Source: Spirochaeta thermophila DSM 6192
Lineage (GTDB): Bacteria > Spirochaetota > Spirochaetia > Winmispirales > Winmispiraceae
DNA length: 64,000 bases
Assembly (NCBI RefSeq): GCF_000147075.1
Contig: NC_014484.1
Coordinates: 699,501-763,500 of the forward strand
Reading direction: 5' to 3'
The position numbers were made by a program, and so were the translations under genes. Under the pieces are notes generated by a model. The model made no database searches and was not told the origin of the DNA. It saw nothing but the letters and a program-made list of their open reading frames with translations. Each line of letters starts with the position of its first letter. Positions within the stretch are counted from its first letter, which is position 1. Of this stretch, positions 24,376 through 32,540 are shown in pieces.

Positions 24376-25335
24376 CTACTCTTTTACCCCTCCGGCCGAG
24401 AGTCCTGCCACCAGGCGCTTCTGGATCGCCATGAATATGGGGATCACCGGAAGGGCCGTGAGCACCGAGGCCGCCATGATCCTGTCCCATATCGCGTTTT
24501 TCGAATGATACAGGGACCTGAGACCGAAGGGGAGGGTATACAGTCCTTTGTAGGATTTGAGGAACACACTCGCGAAGAGGTATTCGTTCCAGGCGATCAT
24601 GAAGGCATAGATGAAGACGGTGAAGAGGGCGGGGATCGACATGGGGATGATGATCCGCCATATGGTGCCGAACCGGGAACATCCGTCGATGAGGGCCGCT
24701 TCCTCGATGGAGAAGGGGATGGTTCGGAAGTAGTTTCCCAGCATGTAGAGGGACACCGGAAGGGTCTGGACGAGATAGATGATGAGGAGGGCGGCGAGGG
24801 TGCCTCCGCTCGTCTGCAACCAGCCCATGCGTACGAAGATCTGGTAGAGGGGGATGAGCAGGAGGATGCCTCCGAACATGTAGACGAAGAGAACCCCGCG
24901 CTGGATGAGCCCCCTCCCCCTGTACCTCGTACGCGAGAAGGAATAGGCGCCGAAGGTGGCGATCAGGAGCGAGAGGAGCGCGGCCGACGAGGAGAGGAAG
25001 AGGGAGTTGCGGAAGTACTGGAGAAAGGGGAAGACATCGCTCGTATCGCGATACCGGGCGAGGATGGCCCTCTTCTGTGCTTCGGTGAGCTCTTGCTCCT
25101 CGAGGAGCCGCCTCACCGACTCGGGGACATTCTTCAGCTCCTGTCCGATGTTGAGGAGCTCGGCGTAGGCCTCGAGGTTGAGCTTCCGGGGGATGAGGGA
25201 GGGGTTCCCCCAGTCCCACTGATATTTCAAAGAGGTGGAGATCATCTGGAGGAAGGGGAAGAACGCGAAGAGCACGATCCCCACGACCAGGAGGAAGAAC
25301 CCCAGGCTCTTCAGGATGTTCCGTTTCCTCACCAT
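24376..25335 (-). CDS. sugar ABC transporter permease, MalG-like (CUT1)
   Basis: 319 residues, six predicted helices. The cytoplasmic EAA loop 'EEAALIDGCSRFGTIWRIIIP' (about residues 210-230) contacts the ATPase. Between the first helix and the permease core there is a hydrophilic insertion of about 45 residues (about 50-98, rich in Glu/Arg, 'ESVRRLLEEQELTEAQKRAILA') that typical MalG proteins lack; it should face the periplasm. The start overlaps the preceding permease gene by 7 bp. Last gene of the operon; a U-rich run follows the stop. Confidence 0.88.
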   Translation of the reverse strand: MVRKRNILKSLGFFLLVVGIVLFAFFPFLQMISTSLKYQWDWGNPSLIPRKLNLEAYAELLNIGQELKNVPESVRRLLEEQELTEAQKRAILARYRDTSDVFPFLQYFRNSLFLSSSAALLSLLIATFGAYSFSRTRYRGRGLIQRGVLFVYMFGGILLLIPLYQIFVRMGWLQTSGGTLAALLIIYLVQTLPVSLYMLGNYFRTIPFSIEEAALIDGCSRFGTIWRIIIPMSIPALFTVFIYAFMIAWNEYLFASVFLKSYKGLYTLPFGLRSLYHSKNAIWDRIMAASVLTALPVIPIFMAIQKRLVAGLSAGGVKE

Positions 25336-26201
25336 TTGAGCACCTTCCTCACGTAGAACAGGATGAAGATGATGAGGATGGAAAACTGTACCACGGCCAG
25401 GGCCGCTCCTTTCCCGAGGTCGAGGGTGCCGGTGAACGCGGTGTAGTAGGTGTACACCGAGAGGACCTTCACATTGGGGGCGAGGAGGAATATCTCCTCG
25501 AACTTGTTGAAATTCCAGATGAAACGCAGCAGGATCACGGCGCCCATGACGAAGTAGAGCTCGGGGAGGGTCAGGTACCAGAACTTCTGGAGGGCCGAGG
25601 CACCGTCTATCTCAGCCGCCTCGTAGAGGTTCTGATCGATGGCCTGGAGCCGTGAGAGGAGCATGAGATAAGTGAAGGGGAAGTTCTTCCAGATGCTGAA
25701 GAGTACGGCCACCCATATTCCATTCTTGGGGGAGCCTATGAGGTTGATCCGTTCGGGAAGCAGGCGGAGCTGCTCCACCAGGGTGTGCATCACGATGCCG
25801 TTGACGGGGTCGAAGAGGAACTGCCAGGAGAATACCACGGAGATGAGCGGGGCCACGTAGGGAAGGAGGATGAGGCTCCGCACGAGCCCCCGGAGGGGGA
25901 ATTCCCGGTTCATCACCAGGGCGACCAGGAGGCCCATGAGGGTGGTGCCCAGGGTCGTCCCTATCACGTAGACGATGGTGGTGTAGAAGGCTCCCCAGAA
26001 CTCCCTGTCGAGGACGATATCGAGGTAGTTCTTGAAGCCGATGAAACGGTTCGCTCCGTAGACATGAACATCAAAGAAGCTCAGATAGATATTGTAGAAG
26101 ATGGGATAGACGATGAGTCCGGTAATCACGAGAAGCGCGGGGAGGATGAGCCTCCTCCCCAGGAGCGCTTCCCGTTCCTCTATGCGGAGCTCCCGTTTCA
26201 T
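25329..26201 (-). CDS. sugar ABC transporter permease, MalF-like (CUT1)
   Basis: 290 residues, six predicted membrane helices. The EAA loop 'YEAAEIDGASALQKFWYLTLP' is near residue 195. The N-terminus is short, as in most CUT1 permeases other than E. coli MalF. It forms the heterodimeric channel with the downstream permease and lies 25 bp after the binding-protein gene. No ATPase gene is present in the operon. Confidence 0.9.
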   Translation of the reverse strand: MKRELRIEEREALLGRRLILPALLVITGLIVYPIFYNIYLSFFDVHVYGANRFIGFKNYLDIVLDREFWGAFYTTIVYVIGTTLGTTLMGLLVALVMNREFPLRGLVRSLILLPYVAPLISVVFSWQFLFDPVNGIVMHTLVEQLRLLPERINLIGSPKNGIWVAVLFSIWKNFPFTYLMLLSRLQAIDQNLYEAAEIDGASALQKFWYLTLPELYFVMGAVILLRFIWNFNKFEEIFLLAPNVKVLSVYTYYTAFTGTLDLGKGAALAVVQFSILIIFILFYVRKVLKW

Positions 26202-26225
26202 GACGATCTGACGATCATGCCGTCG

Positions 26226-27602
26226 TCACCGGCCTTCCACTATCTCTCTCATCTTCTGTTCTGCCTCACGCATCGCCTGGTCGATGGGGACTCCCTCCTG
26301 CGTGATGGCATAGATCATCTGGGGGATGATCTGTTTGCTGAAGATGGTACTGGCCGCCTCTATCCGCCTGCCTTCCACGATGCTGAAGGTCTGGATACTG
26401 TTGAGTCCGGAGATGATCTGGGCGAGCTTCTCCTTTCCGAACCGCTTGTACACACCCCGTGGATCCTCGAGGAAGCGGTCTGTCTCCGCGATCCCTTTTA
26501 TCGTGGGGTTCATGCCGCCGGGAGCCATGTGGAGGTAGGAGACATAGGCGTTCTCGGAAAAGAGGTAGAGGAGGAATGTCTCAACCGCAGAGAGCTGTGC
26601 TTCGCTCAGGCCTTTCGTGATGCCCATGGTCACCACCACGCCGTAGCCTGCAGGCTGTGTGTGGGTGATGATGGGTACGAATCCGGTCTTGTTCACGAGC
26701 TCGGGATCGAACTCGGCCCCGGTGAGTTCGGGGAAGTTCTCGCCGGTGAGCGAGCCCTGCGCCACTTCGGCGAGGGCGAGGTCGTCCATGATATAGGTGG
26801 AGTAGAAGAACATGGCGAGCTTGTTCTGGAAGTAGTAGTCCCTCGCCCTCCATGTCTGGGGACCGGGCGGGGTGTACTTCGCGAGTTCGGCGTAGAACTC
26901 GATTGCCTCACGCATCTCGGGGGAATCGAAGACAAGGTTGCCGTCCCTGTCGAAGAGCCTCGCGTTGTTGGAGAGGGCGATGTGGGTGAAACACTGCTCT
27001 GCATAGACCTCGGGTTTCGTCCCCACCAGGATGCCGTATTGATTCTCTTCCGGTTTGTAGAAGTATCGGGCTGCCTCGAGCATGTCCTCCCAGGTGGAGG
27101 GCGGTTTCAGCCCCGCCTCTTCGAACCAGTCGATCCTGTACCAGAGCCCCTGGACCCACCCGTGGAAGGGAACCGCGTAGTAGGTGCCGCTCCCGTCGTC
27201 CACCAGCGTGAGGGCTCCCTCGTAGAACCTGTCCTTGCCCACCTTCTCGATCACACGGGTGCCCGCCGCGGTGTCGAGGAGCCCTTCGGCCCCGAAGGCC
27301 ACGGCGTTCTCGGCTCCCATCTCCACGAGGCCGGGAAGGGTGCCCGCGGCCGAGGCTGCGTGGATCTGAGTGGGAAGATCGTTCTCCTCCACGGGGATCA
27401 CGTTGATGGTGATCTCCGGATGGGTGGCCTGGAAGGTATCGACCAGGAGCTGGATCGTGGCCATCCTGTCCGATTGTGTCTGCGAGGTCCAGAACTCGAA
27501 GGCCACGGGCTCCTGTGGCTTCCGTGCCTCCTGTTTGCCGCATGCGGTCACGAGAAGGATGAGGCCGATCATGACAAGAAGCGCGTATGGACGTGTTCTC
27601 AT
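26226..27602 (-). CDS. sugar ABC transporter substrate-binding lipoprotein (family 1)
   Basis: 458 residues. The signal sequence ends in a lipobox VTAC (Cys21), so the protein is membrane-tethered in the periplasm. The two-lobed family 1 binding fold shows 'FEFWTSQTQSDR', 'INVIPVEENDLPTQI', 'YAVPFHGWVQGLWYRIDWFEEAGL' and 'PPSTWEDMLEAARYF'. The aromatic-rich cleft suggests an oligosaccharide, but the identity is unknown. AAGGAGG lies six bases before the ATG. First gene of binding protein-permease-permease, under a consensus promoter. Confidence 0.92.
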   Translation of the reverse strand: MRTRPYALLVMIGLILLVTACGKQEARKPQEPVAFEFWTSQTQSDRMATIQLLVDTFQATHPEITINVIPVEENDLPTQIHAASAAGTLPGLVEMGAENAVAFGAEGLLDTAAGTRVIEKVGKDRFYEGALTLVDDGSGTYYAVPFHGWVQGLWYRIDWFEEAGLKPPSTWEDMLEAARYFYKPEENQYGILVGTKPEVYAEQCFTHIALSNNARLFDRDGNLVFDSPEMREAIEFYAELAKYTPPGPQTWRARDYYFQNKLAMFFYSTYIMDDLALAEVAQGSLTGENFPELTGAEFDPELVNKTGFVPIITHTQPAGYGVVVTMGITKGLSEAQLSAVETFLLYLFSENAYVSYLHMAPGGMNPTIKGIAETDRFLEDPRGVYKRFGKEKLAQIISGLNSIQTFSIVEGRRIEAASTIFSKQIIPQMIYAITQEGVPIDQAMREAEQKMREIVEGR

Positions 27603-27668
27603 ACGTTCCTCCTTATCCAGATGGGTTCGAAGACTTTTGTACGATCGCTCGAAAAAGCCCTCTATTTC

Positions 27669-27696
27669 ATTATAGAATAAACTATTTTTTTGTCAA
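27669..27696 (-). promoter_or_regulatory. consensus promoter of the sugar ABC operon
   Basis: TTGACA (27691-27696), a 16-bp AT-rich spacer and TATAAT (27669-27674) on the minus strand, both hexamers perfect. The -35 overlaps the stop region of the preceding gene. The leader is about 60 nt. Confidence 0.85.
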
Positions 27697-28304
27697 ATTC
27701 CGGGGATGATCCATCCCAGGGAGGTGAGGACGGTATGGATGAGGACCAGGATGCCAAGGAGGATGCGGCCTCGGGGAGTGGTCGTTGTGGGGGCATCGGG
27801 GGAGTGGGGGAGGGATGATGCGGTGTGGAGGAGGATGCGGTCGAGGCTCTCCAGGGGGTGGCGGAGGGAGATGCGGTCCCTGGTGGACATAAGGGCGGCG
27901 TAGTAGCCGAAGACGCGTGAGAAGTAGGTCCCGAGGCGGCCGGGGAGGGGAAGATCCTTCCGTACCGAGAAGAGGGAGAGGAAGACGAGGCCGCAGAGGG
28001 TGAGGCCCTTTTTGAGACCCACCAGGAGGGCTTCCCTTGTCACGGGGAAGGGGCCAAGCTCCAGGAGTACTTGTCCTCTGGGGATGAGGAGCTGGAAGAA
28101 GGTGATGCCCCCGACGAAGAGGATGAAGTACCCGGGTTTGAGACGTTTGCCGGAGAGTACCGCCATGAGGGCGAGGATGCCAGTGTGCACGGCCCTGAGG
28201 GGGAGGGAGGGTTGGGCGAGGAAGAGCACGAAGACGAGGATCCCGGTGAACAGGGCCTCGACGGGGTGGGTCTCATGCAGGAGGATGGTCCGCAGCGTGT
28301 GCAT
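27693..28304 (-). CDS. membrane protein of an ECF-like pair (CbiQ-like)
   Basis: 203 residues. It starts 'MHTLRTILLHETHPVEALFTG', has about five hydrophobic segments, and then a conserved-looking cytoplasmic stretch 'RLGTYFSRVFGYYAALMSTRDRISLRHPLESLDRIL' that resembles the coupling region of ECF transmembrane (T) subunits, though the usual Ala-Arg-Gly motif is not clear. It overlaps the upstream gene by 32 bp, so the two proteins probably work together. No ATPase genes are adjacent. The function could be vitamin or precursor uptake; confidence in that is low. Confidence 0.6.
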   Translation of the reverse strand: MHTLRTILLHETHPVEALFTGILVFVLFLAQPSLPLRAVHTGILALMAVLSGKRLKPGYFILFVGGITFFQLLIPRGQVLLELGPFPVTREALLVGLKKGLTLCGLVFLSLFSVRKDLPLPGRLGTYFSRVFGYYAALMSTRDRISLRHPLESLDRILLHTASSLPHSPDAPTTTTPRGRILLGILVLIHTVLTSLGWIIPGI

Positions 28305-28815
28305 GGAGGCTCCTGTACCAGGTCGAGGATCGTACGAAGGCCAGGGTGAGGAGGCCCACCACCAGGCCGCTCGCCGTGCCCACGATGAGGAAGAGGGGGG
28401 CGATGACGAGAGAGGAGGGGCCGAAGATGAACCACACCGAGAGGGCGAGCTGGACGGCGTTGCTCACCAGGGCGCCCATGGTGCTGAGGCCCACGGGGCT
28501 CACCGCGGAGCGGAAGAGCCGGAAGAGGGCGTACATGGCAAGGCCGCTCGCCGCAGAACCTCCGAGCGAGAAGAGGAAGACATAGGAGGCGAGGGTCCCG
28601 TTCACGAGGGCCTGGCCGGCTGCCTTGGTGAGGATGAGGAGGAGGTAGTAGCGGAAGGGAAGAAGGGGAAGGGCGAGGATGAGCGGGATGTTGGCCAGTC
28701 CGAGCCTGAGGTAGGGAAGCGGTTTGGGCACGAGGTACTCGAGGGTGGCGCAGAACATGGAGAGGGCACCCAGGAAGGCGGTGATGTCCATGAGGCGGGA
28801 GCGGGAGTGGGTCAT
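28273..28815 (-). CDS. Gx transporter-family / heptaprenyl diphosphate synthase component I-like membrane protein
   Basis: 180 residues, about five to six helices. Markers of this family are the N-terminal 'ALSMFCATLEYLVPKPLPYLRLGLANIPLILAL' region and 'TKAAGQALVNGTLASYVFLFSLGGS'. The family resembles ECF S-components in size and topology and is common in spirochaetes and Firmicutes. The ATG at 28815 has no Shine-Dalgarno and follows a promoter by 8 nt. It is co-transcribed with the CbiQ-like gene, suggesting an S/T pair that would need an ATPase encoded elsewhere. Confidence 0.75.
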   Translation of the reverse strand: MTHSRSRLMDITAFLGALSMFCATLEYLVPKPLPYLRLGLANIPLILALPLLPFRYYLLLILTKAAGQALVNGTLASYVFLFSLGGSAASGLAMYALFRLFRSAVSPVGLSTMGALVSNAVQLALSVWFIFGPSSLVIAPLFLIVGTASGLVVGLLTLAFVRSSTWYRSLHAHAADHPPA

Positions 28816-28823
28816 ATGGTACG

Positions 28824-28852
28824 AGGGTAGGGGAGGATGGCCTCCGTGTCAA
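28824..28852 (-). promoter_or_regulatory. promoter of the ECF-like pair, predicted leaderless start
   Basis: TTGACA (28847-28852, perfect), a 17-bp spacer and TACCCT (28824-28829) on the minus strand; the start codon follows after 8 nt. Confidence 0.6.
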
Positions 28853-28890
28853 TGGAGGATGCCTGTGGCGGATAAATATACAGAAAATAA

Positions 28891-28920
28891 TTGCGCGGTC
28901 GCGCTATGCCATGATACAAT
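28891..28920 (+). promoter_or_regulatory. promoter of the glutamate-synthase-like gene
   Basis: TTGCGC (28891-28896), an 18-bp spacer and TACAAT (28915-28920). The start codon lies 34 bp further, behind GGGGG. Confidence 0.6.
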
Positions 28921-28953
28921 AGGTACACCACTCCATGTGTCAAGGGGGCTCTC

Positions 28954-30534
28954 ATGAACCTGCGCAGGCCGAATGCCAATGAAGCAACGGCCACGTTCAA
29001 CCGCTCACGAAGCGTGGTCCCGATGTCCGGGCTCTGCAGCCGGTGCGTGGACGGGTGCCGCGGCGGCTGTGAGGTCTGGCTCGCCTCGTTCCGGGGAAGG
29101 GAGGTCCTCTACCCCGGTCCGTTCGGGGAGGTGACCGCGGGGGCCGACAAGGATTACCCCGTGGACTACTCGCACCTCAACATCCAGGGGTATGCGAGCG
29201 GGGCGAAAGGGATCGAGAACCCGAGTCCCGATACCGCGATCTTCCCGAACGTGGATACCGAGACCGAGTACGGGTGGTCGAAGAAGGTGAAGATGAGGGT
29301 GCCCATCTTCACAGGGGCGCTCGGTTCCACCGACATCGCCCGGATCAACTGGGAACACTTCGCGGTGGGAGCGGCGATCTCCGGGATCACCATCGTGTGC
29401 GGGGAGAATGTGTGCGGTGTCGATCCCCAGCTCGAGCTGGACAAGAACGGGAAGGTGAAGCACTCTCCCGAGATGGACCGCCGTATCACCACCTACAGGC
29501 GCTACCATGAGGGGTACGGGGAGATACTCGTCCAGATGAACGTGGAGGACACCCGCCTCGGGGTGGCAGAGTACATCCTTGAGAAACATGGGATCAGGAC
29601 CATCGAGCTCAAGTGGGGGCAGGGGGCCAAGTGTATCGGCGGGGAGATCAGGGTGAAATCCCTGGAGCGTGCCCTCGAGCTCAAACGGCGCGGCTACGTG
29701 GTGACCCCCGACCCGGAGAACCCCGCGGTGCAGGCCGCCTACAAGGACGGCGCCATCCGGGAGTTCGAGCGGCACTCCCGCCTAGGGTTCGTGGACAGGG
29801 AAAGCTTTTTCGCCGAGGTGGAGCGGCTCCGGAAGCTGGGATTCGAGCGTATCACCCTCAAGACCGGGGCCTATGCCATGACCGAGCTCGCGAAGGCCCT
29901 CAGGTGGGGTGCCGAGGCCCACATCGACCTCATCACCATAGACGGTGCACCGGGCGGTACCGGCATGAGCCCCTGGCCCATGATGAACGAGTGGGGCATC
30001 CCCACCTTCTACCTCGAGGCCCTCGCCTACGAGTTCGCCGAGAAGCTCTCTGCCAAGGGGCTGCGGGTGCCGGATCTCGCGATCGCAGGCGGGTTCTCTT
30101 CTGAGGACGGGGTGTTCAAGGCCATCGCCATGGGTGCGCCTTACGTGAAGGCGGTGTGCATGGGCCGGGCCCTCATGATCCCCGGCATGGTGGGCAAGAA
30201 TCTCGAGCACTGGGCCAAGAACAACGACCTGCCCAAGACCGTGGCCCAGTACGGTACCACCAAGGAGGAGATCTTCGTCACCTACGAGGAACTCAAGGCC
30301 AAGTACGGGAACGAGGTGGACTCCTTCCCGTGGGGTGCGATCGGGATCTACACCTATGCGCAGAAGTTCAAGGTGGGGCTCCAGCAGCTCATGGCGGGAA
30401 GCAGGAACTTCACCCTCTCCTCGATCTCCCGGGAGGACCTCGTGGCCCTCACCGAGGAGGCGGCGCGGATTTCCGGAATCCCCTATCTCATGGATGCCTA
30501 TCGGGAAGAGGCGGAGCGGATCCTGGAGGGGTGA
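28954..30534 (+). CDS. FMN-binding glutamate synthase-family protein (GltB central/FMN domain only)
   Basis: 526 residues. It is the stand-alone version of the FMN half of glutamate synthase, with no amidotransferase domain. Visible: 'MRVPIFTGALGSTDIARINW', 'ITIVCGENVCGVDPQLELD', 'IELKWGQGAKCIGGEI', the flavin phosphate loop 'IDGAPGGTGMSPWPMMNEWG' and 'AIAGGFSSEDGVFKAIAMGAPYVKAVCMGRA'. An unusual N-terminal cysteine cluster, C-x2-C-x3-C-x3-C at about residues 28-39, could hold an Fe-S centre. The reaction is probably an amino-acid or glutamate-related oxidoreduction in the cytoplasm, but I cannot name it. Monocistronic with its own terminator. Confidence 0.85.
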   Translation: MNLRRPNANEATATFNRSRSVVPMSGLCSRCVDGCRGGCEVWLASFRGREVLYPGPFGEVTAGADKDYPVDYSHLNIQGYASGAKGIENPSPDTAIFPNVDTETEYGWSKKVKMRVPIFTGALGSTDIARINWEHFAVGAAISGITIVCGENVCGVDPQLELDKNGKVKHSPEMDRRITTYRRYHEGYGEILVQMNVEDTRLGVAEYILEKHGIRTIELKWGQGAKCIGGEIRVKSLERALELKRRGYVVTPDPENPAVQAAYKDGAIREFERHSRLGFVDRESFFAEVERLRKLGFERITLKTGAYAMTELAKALRWGAEAHIDLITIDGAPGGTGMSPWPMMNEWGIPTFYLEALAYEFAEKLSAKGLRVPDLAIAGGFSSEDGVFKAIAMGAPYVKAVCMGRALMIPGMVGKNLEHWAKNNDLPKTVAQYGTTKEEIFVTYEELKAKYGNEVDSFPWGAIGIYTYAQKFKVGLQQLMAGSRNFTLSSISREDLVALTEEAARISGIPYLMDAYREEAERILEG

Positions 30535-30551
30535 GCGGTTCGAGACGAAGT

Positions 30552-30581
30552 AAAGGACCTCCCTTTGCGGGAGGCCCCTTT
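30552..30581. terminator. terminator between convergent genes
   Basis: CCTCCC (30558-30563) and GGGAGG (30569-30574) form the core stem with a 5-nt loop; AAAGG and CCTTT extend it past an A/CC mismatch. A-rich and T-rich flanks suit both directions, for the + strand flavoprotein gene and the - strand deacetylase gene. Confidence 0.75.
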
Positions 30582-30603
30582 CGTGCCTCGTGAGGGTGAG
30601 GGC

Positions 30604-31332
30604 TCATTCCACGAAGACCCACATATCGTGCGTCTTCGACCGTGGGTCTATGCCCTTCCGCTCGAAGAGCTCGCTTAAGGTCACGAACTCGTATCCCTGA
30701 GCGAGGAGCTCGGGGATGATGATGTCGAGGGCTTCCGGCGTGGGGTGAGGCTCGGGCTGGACGTCGTGCATGAGAATGATGGCCCCGTCGCGGACTGCGT
30801 CGAGGACGTGTTTCGCCCGCTGCTCGGCGGTGGTGTTCTGTCCCGCCCAGTCGAAGGCGAGGATGCCGCTCGCAAAGGGCAGGTCGATCACCTCGTACAT
30901 GGTGTCGCTCACCGCGAGGTTGGGCGGCCTGAAGAAGCGGGGGGTGGTGCCGGCGTACTTCTCGATGGCCTTGGTGGTCTTGTCGACCGATTCCTCGATC
31001 TCTTCCGGGGGCATGGTGTTCATGCTCTCCCATCCCCATGAGTGGTTGCCGATCTCGCACCCCATCCTCACGATGCGTTCGAGGACCGGCGTGGTGCGTT
31101 CGTTCACGAGCTGGCCTATGACGAAGAACGTGGCCTTCACCCCGTATGTCTCGAGTTTGTCGAGGACGCGGGGGGTCATCACCGGATCGGGGCCGTCGTC
31201 GAAGGTGAGGGCGACGAGTTTCACCTGCGTACCTCCGGACGTGGGTGTGGCCTCCCTCGGGGCGGGTTGGGTCCCGCATGCCCCGACGAGGAGGACGGCG
31301 GCGATACAGACGCCCAGGATCTTCGTGTCCAT
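30604..31332 (-). CDS. polysaccharide deacetylase-family lipoprotein (NodB homology, CE4)
   Basis: 242 residues. A lipobox VGAC (Cys19) makes it a lipoprotein. The NodB fold shows motif 1 'LTFDDGPD' (catalytic and metal Asp45/46), motif 2 'EIGNHSWGWES', motif 3 'FFRPPN' and motif 5 'ILMHDV'. In motif 2 the usual second metal-binding His (HxxxH) is Trp101, so one of the three metal ligands is missing. It would act on envelope polysaccharide if active. Of two adjacent ATGs I prefer 31332, which gives AGGAGG better spacing. It has its own promoter and converges on the flavoprotein gene. Confidence 0.85.
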   Translation of the reverse strand: MDTKILGVCIAAVLLVGACGTQPAPREATPTSGGTQVKLVALTFDDGPDPVMTPRVLDKLETYGVKATFFVIGQLVNERTTPVLERIVRMGCEIGNHSWGWESMNTMPPEEIEESVDKTTKAIEKYAGTTPRFFRPPNLAVSDTMYEVIDLPFASGILAFDWAGQNTTAEQRAKHVLDAVRDGAIILMHDVQPEPHPTPEALDIIIPELLAQGYEFVTLSELFERKGIDPRSKTHDMWVFVE

Positions 31333-31374
31333 CATACCTCCTGCATGTAACGCAATTTATAATTCACTTATGAA

Positions 31375-31403
31375 AGTGTATCATCGAAAGCGGGTGCGGT
31401 CAA
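31375..31403 (-). promoter_or_regulatory. promoter of the deacetylase gene
   Basis: TTGACC (31398-31403), a 17-bp spacer and TACACT (31375-31380) on the minus strand, 43 bp from the start codon. Confidence 0.65.
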
Positions 31404-31412
31404 GGAAAACCG

Positions 31413-31441
31413 TTGCCTCTCGGGGCCGGTGCTGATAGAGT
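31413..31441 (+). promoter_or_regulatory. azlCD promoter, predicted leaderless start
   Basis: TTGCCT (31413-31418), a 17-bp spacer and TAGAGT (31436-31441); the azlC ATG begins 6 nt later and has no Shine-Dalgarno. Confidence 0.55.
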
Positions 31442-31447
31442 GCACTC

Positions 31448-32125
31448 ATGCAGATTCGGAACGCACGGCCCCGGAGGAAGGAAGCCCGATCCCTCTTCGG
31501 CCGGGGGCTCTTCGCGAGCATCCCCGTGGTAGTCGGTTATCTGCCAGTGGGGATGACCTTCGGGCTTGCGGCCGTGGGCACGGGGTTCCCGGCCTGGACG
31601 GCAGTGCTCACCTCCGCCCTCGTCTTCGCCGGGGCGAGCCAGTTCGTGCTGGTCTCCCTGCTCCCTCAGGGACTTCTGCCGGCGGTGGTGCTCCCCCTCT
31701 TTCTCAATCTTCGGCACGTGGTCTATACGGGGATCATCGCGAGGCGCATCCCCCTCTCGCGCCCTGCACTCACCCTGGCCGGACTCACCGACGAAGTCTT
31801 TGCGGTGGCGCTCCAGGGCCCTGCCGAGGAACGCTTCCTCCAGGGTGTGGCGTTGGGAGCCTACCTCGCGTGGGTGGGCGGGACGGCCCTTGGCGCCTTC
31901 GGAGGGGCCGCCCTCCTCGTGGGCTCCCCGATCGAGGGCTCGCTCGTGTTCTCCCTCACCGCGCTCTTCTTCGTGCTCGTCATCCCCTCGGTACAGGAGG
32001 GACGGCTCCGGGCGGTGCTCTGGGGGGCCGGGATCGGGTTGGTCTTCCACGTGCTGGGACTCTCGTCGCTGGGGGTGCTCGCGGCCGGGCTCGCCACTCC
32101 GCTCGTGCTGAGGAGGAGGCGCTGA
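31448..32125 (+). CDS. azlC: AzlC-family branched-chain amino acid exporter subunit
   Basis: 225 residues, about six to seven helices. AzlC markers include 'GYLPVGMTFGLAAV', 'VFAGASQFVLVSLL', 'LFLNLRHVVYTGIIA' and 'LTDEVFAVAL'. With AzlD it exports branched-chain amino acids or analogues across the inner membrane. There is no ribosome binding site before the ATG, which lies 6 nt from the -10 box. The stop overlaps the azlD start (TGATG), ensuring equal production of the two halves. Confidence 0.92.
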   Translation: MQIRNARPRRKEARSLFGRGLFASIPVVVGYLPVGMTFGLAAVGTGFPAWTAVLTSALVFAGASQFVLVSLLPQGLLPAVVLPLFLNLRHVVYTGIIARRIPLSRPALTLAGLTDEVFAVALQGPAEERFLQGVALGAYLAWVGGTALGAFGGAALLVGSPIEGSLVFSLTALFFVLVIPSVQEGRLRAVLWGAGIGLVFHVLGLSSLGVLAAGLATPLVLRRRR

Positions 32126-32430
32126 TGGACCGGTACGGAGCGATCCTCCTGGTGGCGGTGGGCACCTACCTCATCCGCCTGCTCCCGTTCTTCCGGAAGG
32201 GTGGCACGGGTGAGGGGATGGAGCGGGTGTTGAAGGACTCGGCTGCGGCGGTGATGGCCGCGCTCTGGATCTCCTCGTTCGTCTCGCTTCCACTCGAGGG
32301 GTGGTCCCTCGTGCGTGACGGGCTGGCCCTTCTGGGGGTGGGGGGCTCCTATCTCCTCTGGGGGAGGATGGGGGTCTCGGTCCTCGTAGGGGTGGGACTC
32401 CACGCGCTCCTTTCCCTGTGGAGGGGATGA
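32125..32430 (+). CDS. azlD: AzlD-family branched-chain amino acid exporter subunit
   Basis: 101 residues with three to four helices. It begins 'MDRYGAILLVAVGTYLIRLLPF', the typical AzlD start, and ends in a helix 'GVSVLVGVGLHALLSLW'. Its ATG overlaps the azlC stop, and AGGAGGAGG is 5-13 bases upstream inside azlC. Small partner subunit of the AzlC permease in the inner membrane. Confidence 0.9.
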   Translation: MDRYGAILLVAVGTYLIRLLPFFRKGGTGEGMERVLKDSAAAVMAALWISSFVSLPLEGWSLVRDGLALLGVGGSYLLWGRMGVSVLVGVGLHALLSLWRG

Positions 32431-32431
32431 G

Positions 32432-32449
32432 GGTGCCTGGTCGGGCACC
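32432..32449 (+). terminator. hairpin after azlCD
   Basis: GGTGCC and GGCACC (32432-32437, 32444-32449) form a 6-bp stem with a 6-nt loop directly after the azlD stop. There is no U-tract, so it may be only an mRNA 3'-end stabiliser or weak terminator. Confidence 0.4.
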
Positions 32450-32540
32450 AGCGTCCCCGCGCGTACGGTGTGAAGGGACGCATCCCGGATGGTGAGGGTT
32501 TCCTCGGGGAGTCGTGTCATCGGGAGTCCTGGAGCCTCTT

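Noticed and set aside
25785-27680. 631-codon open frame on the plus strand across the sugar ABC genes
   Set aside because: It is antisense to the binding-protein and permease genes, which have complete family motifs.
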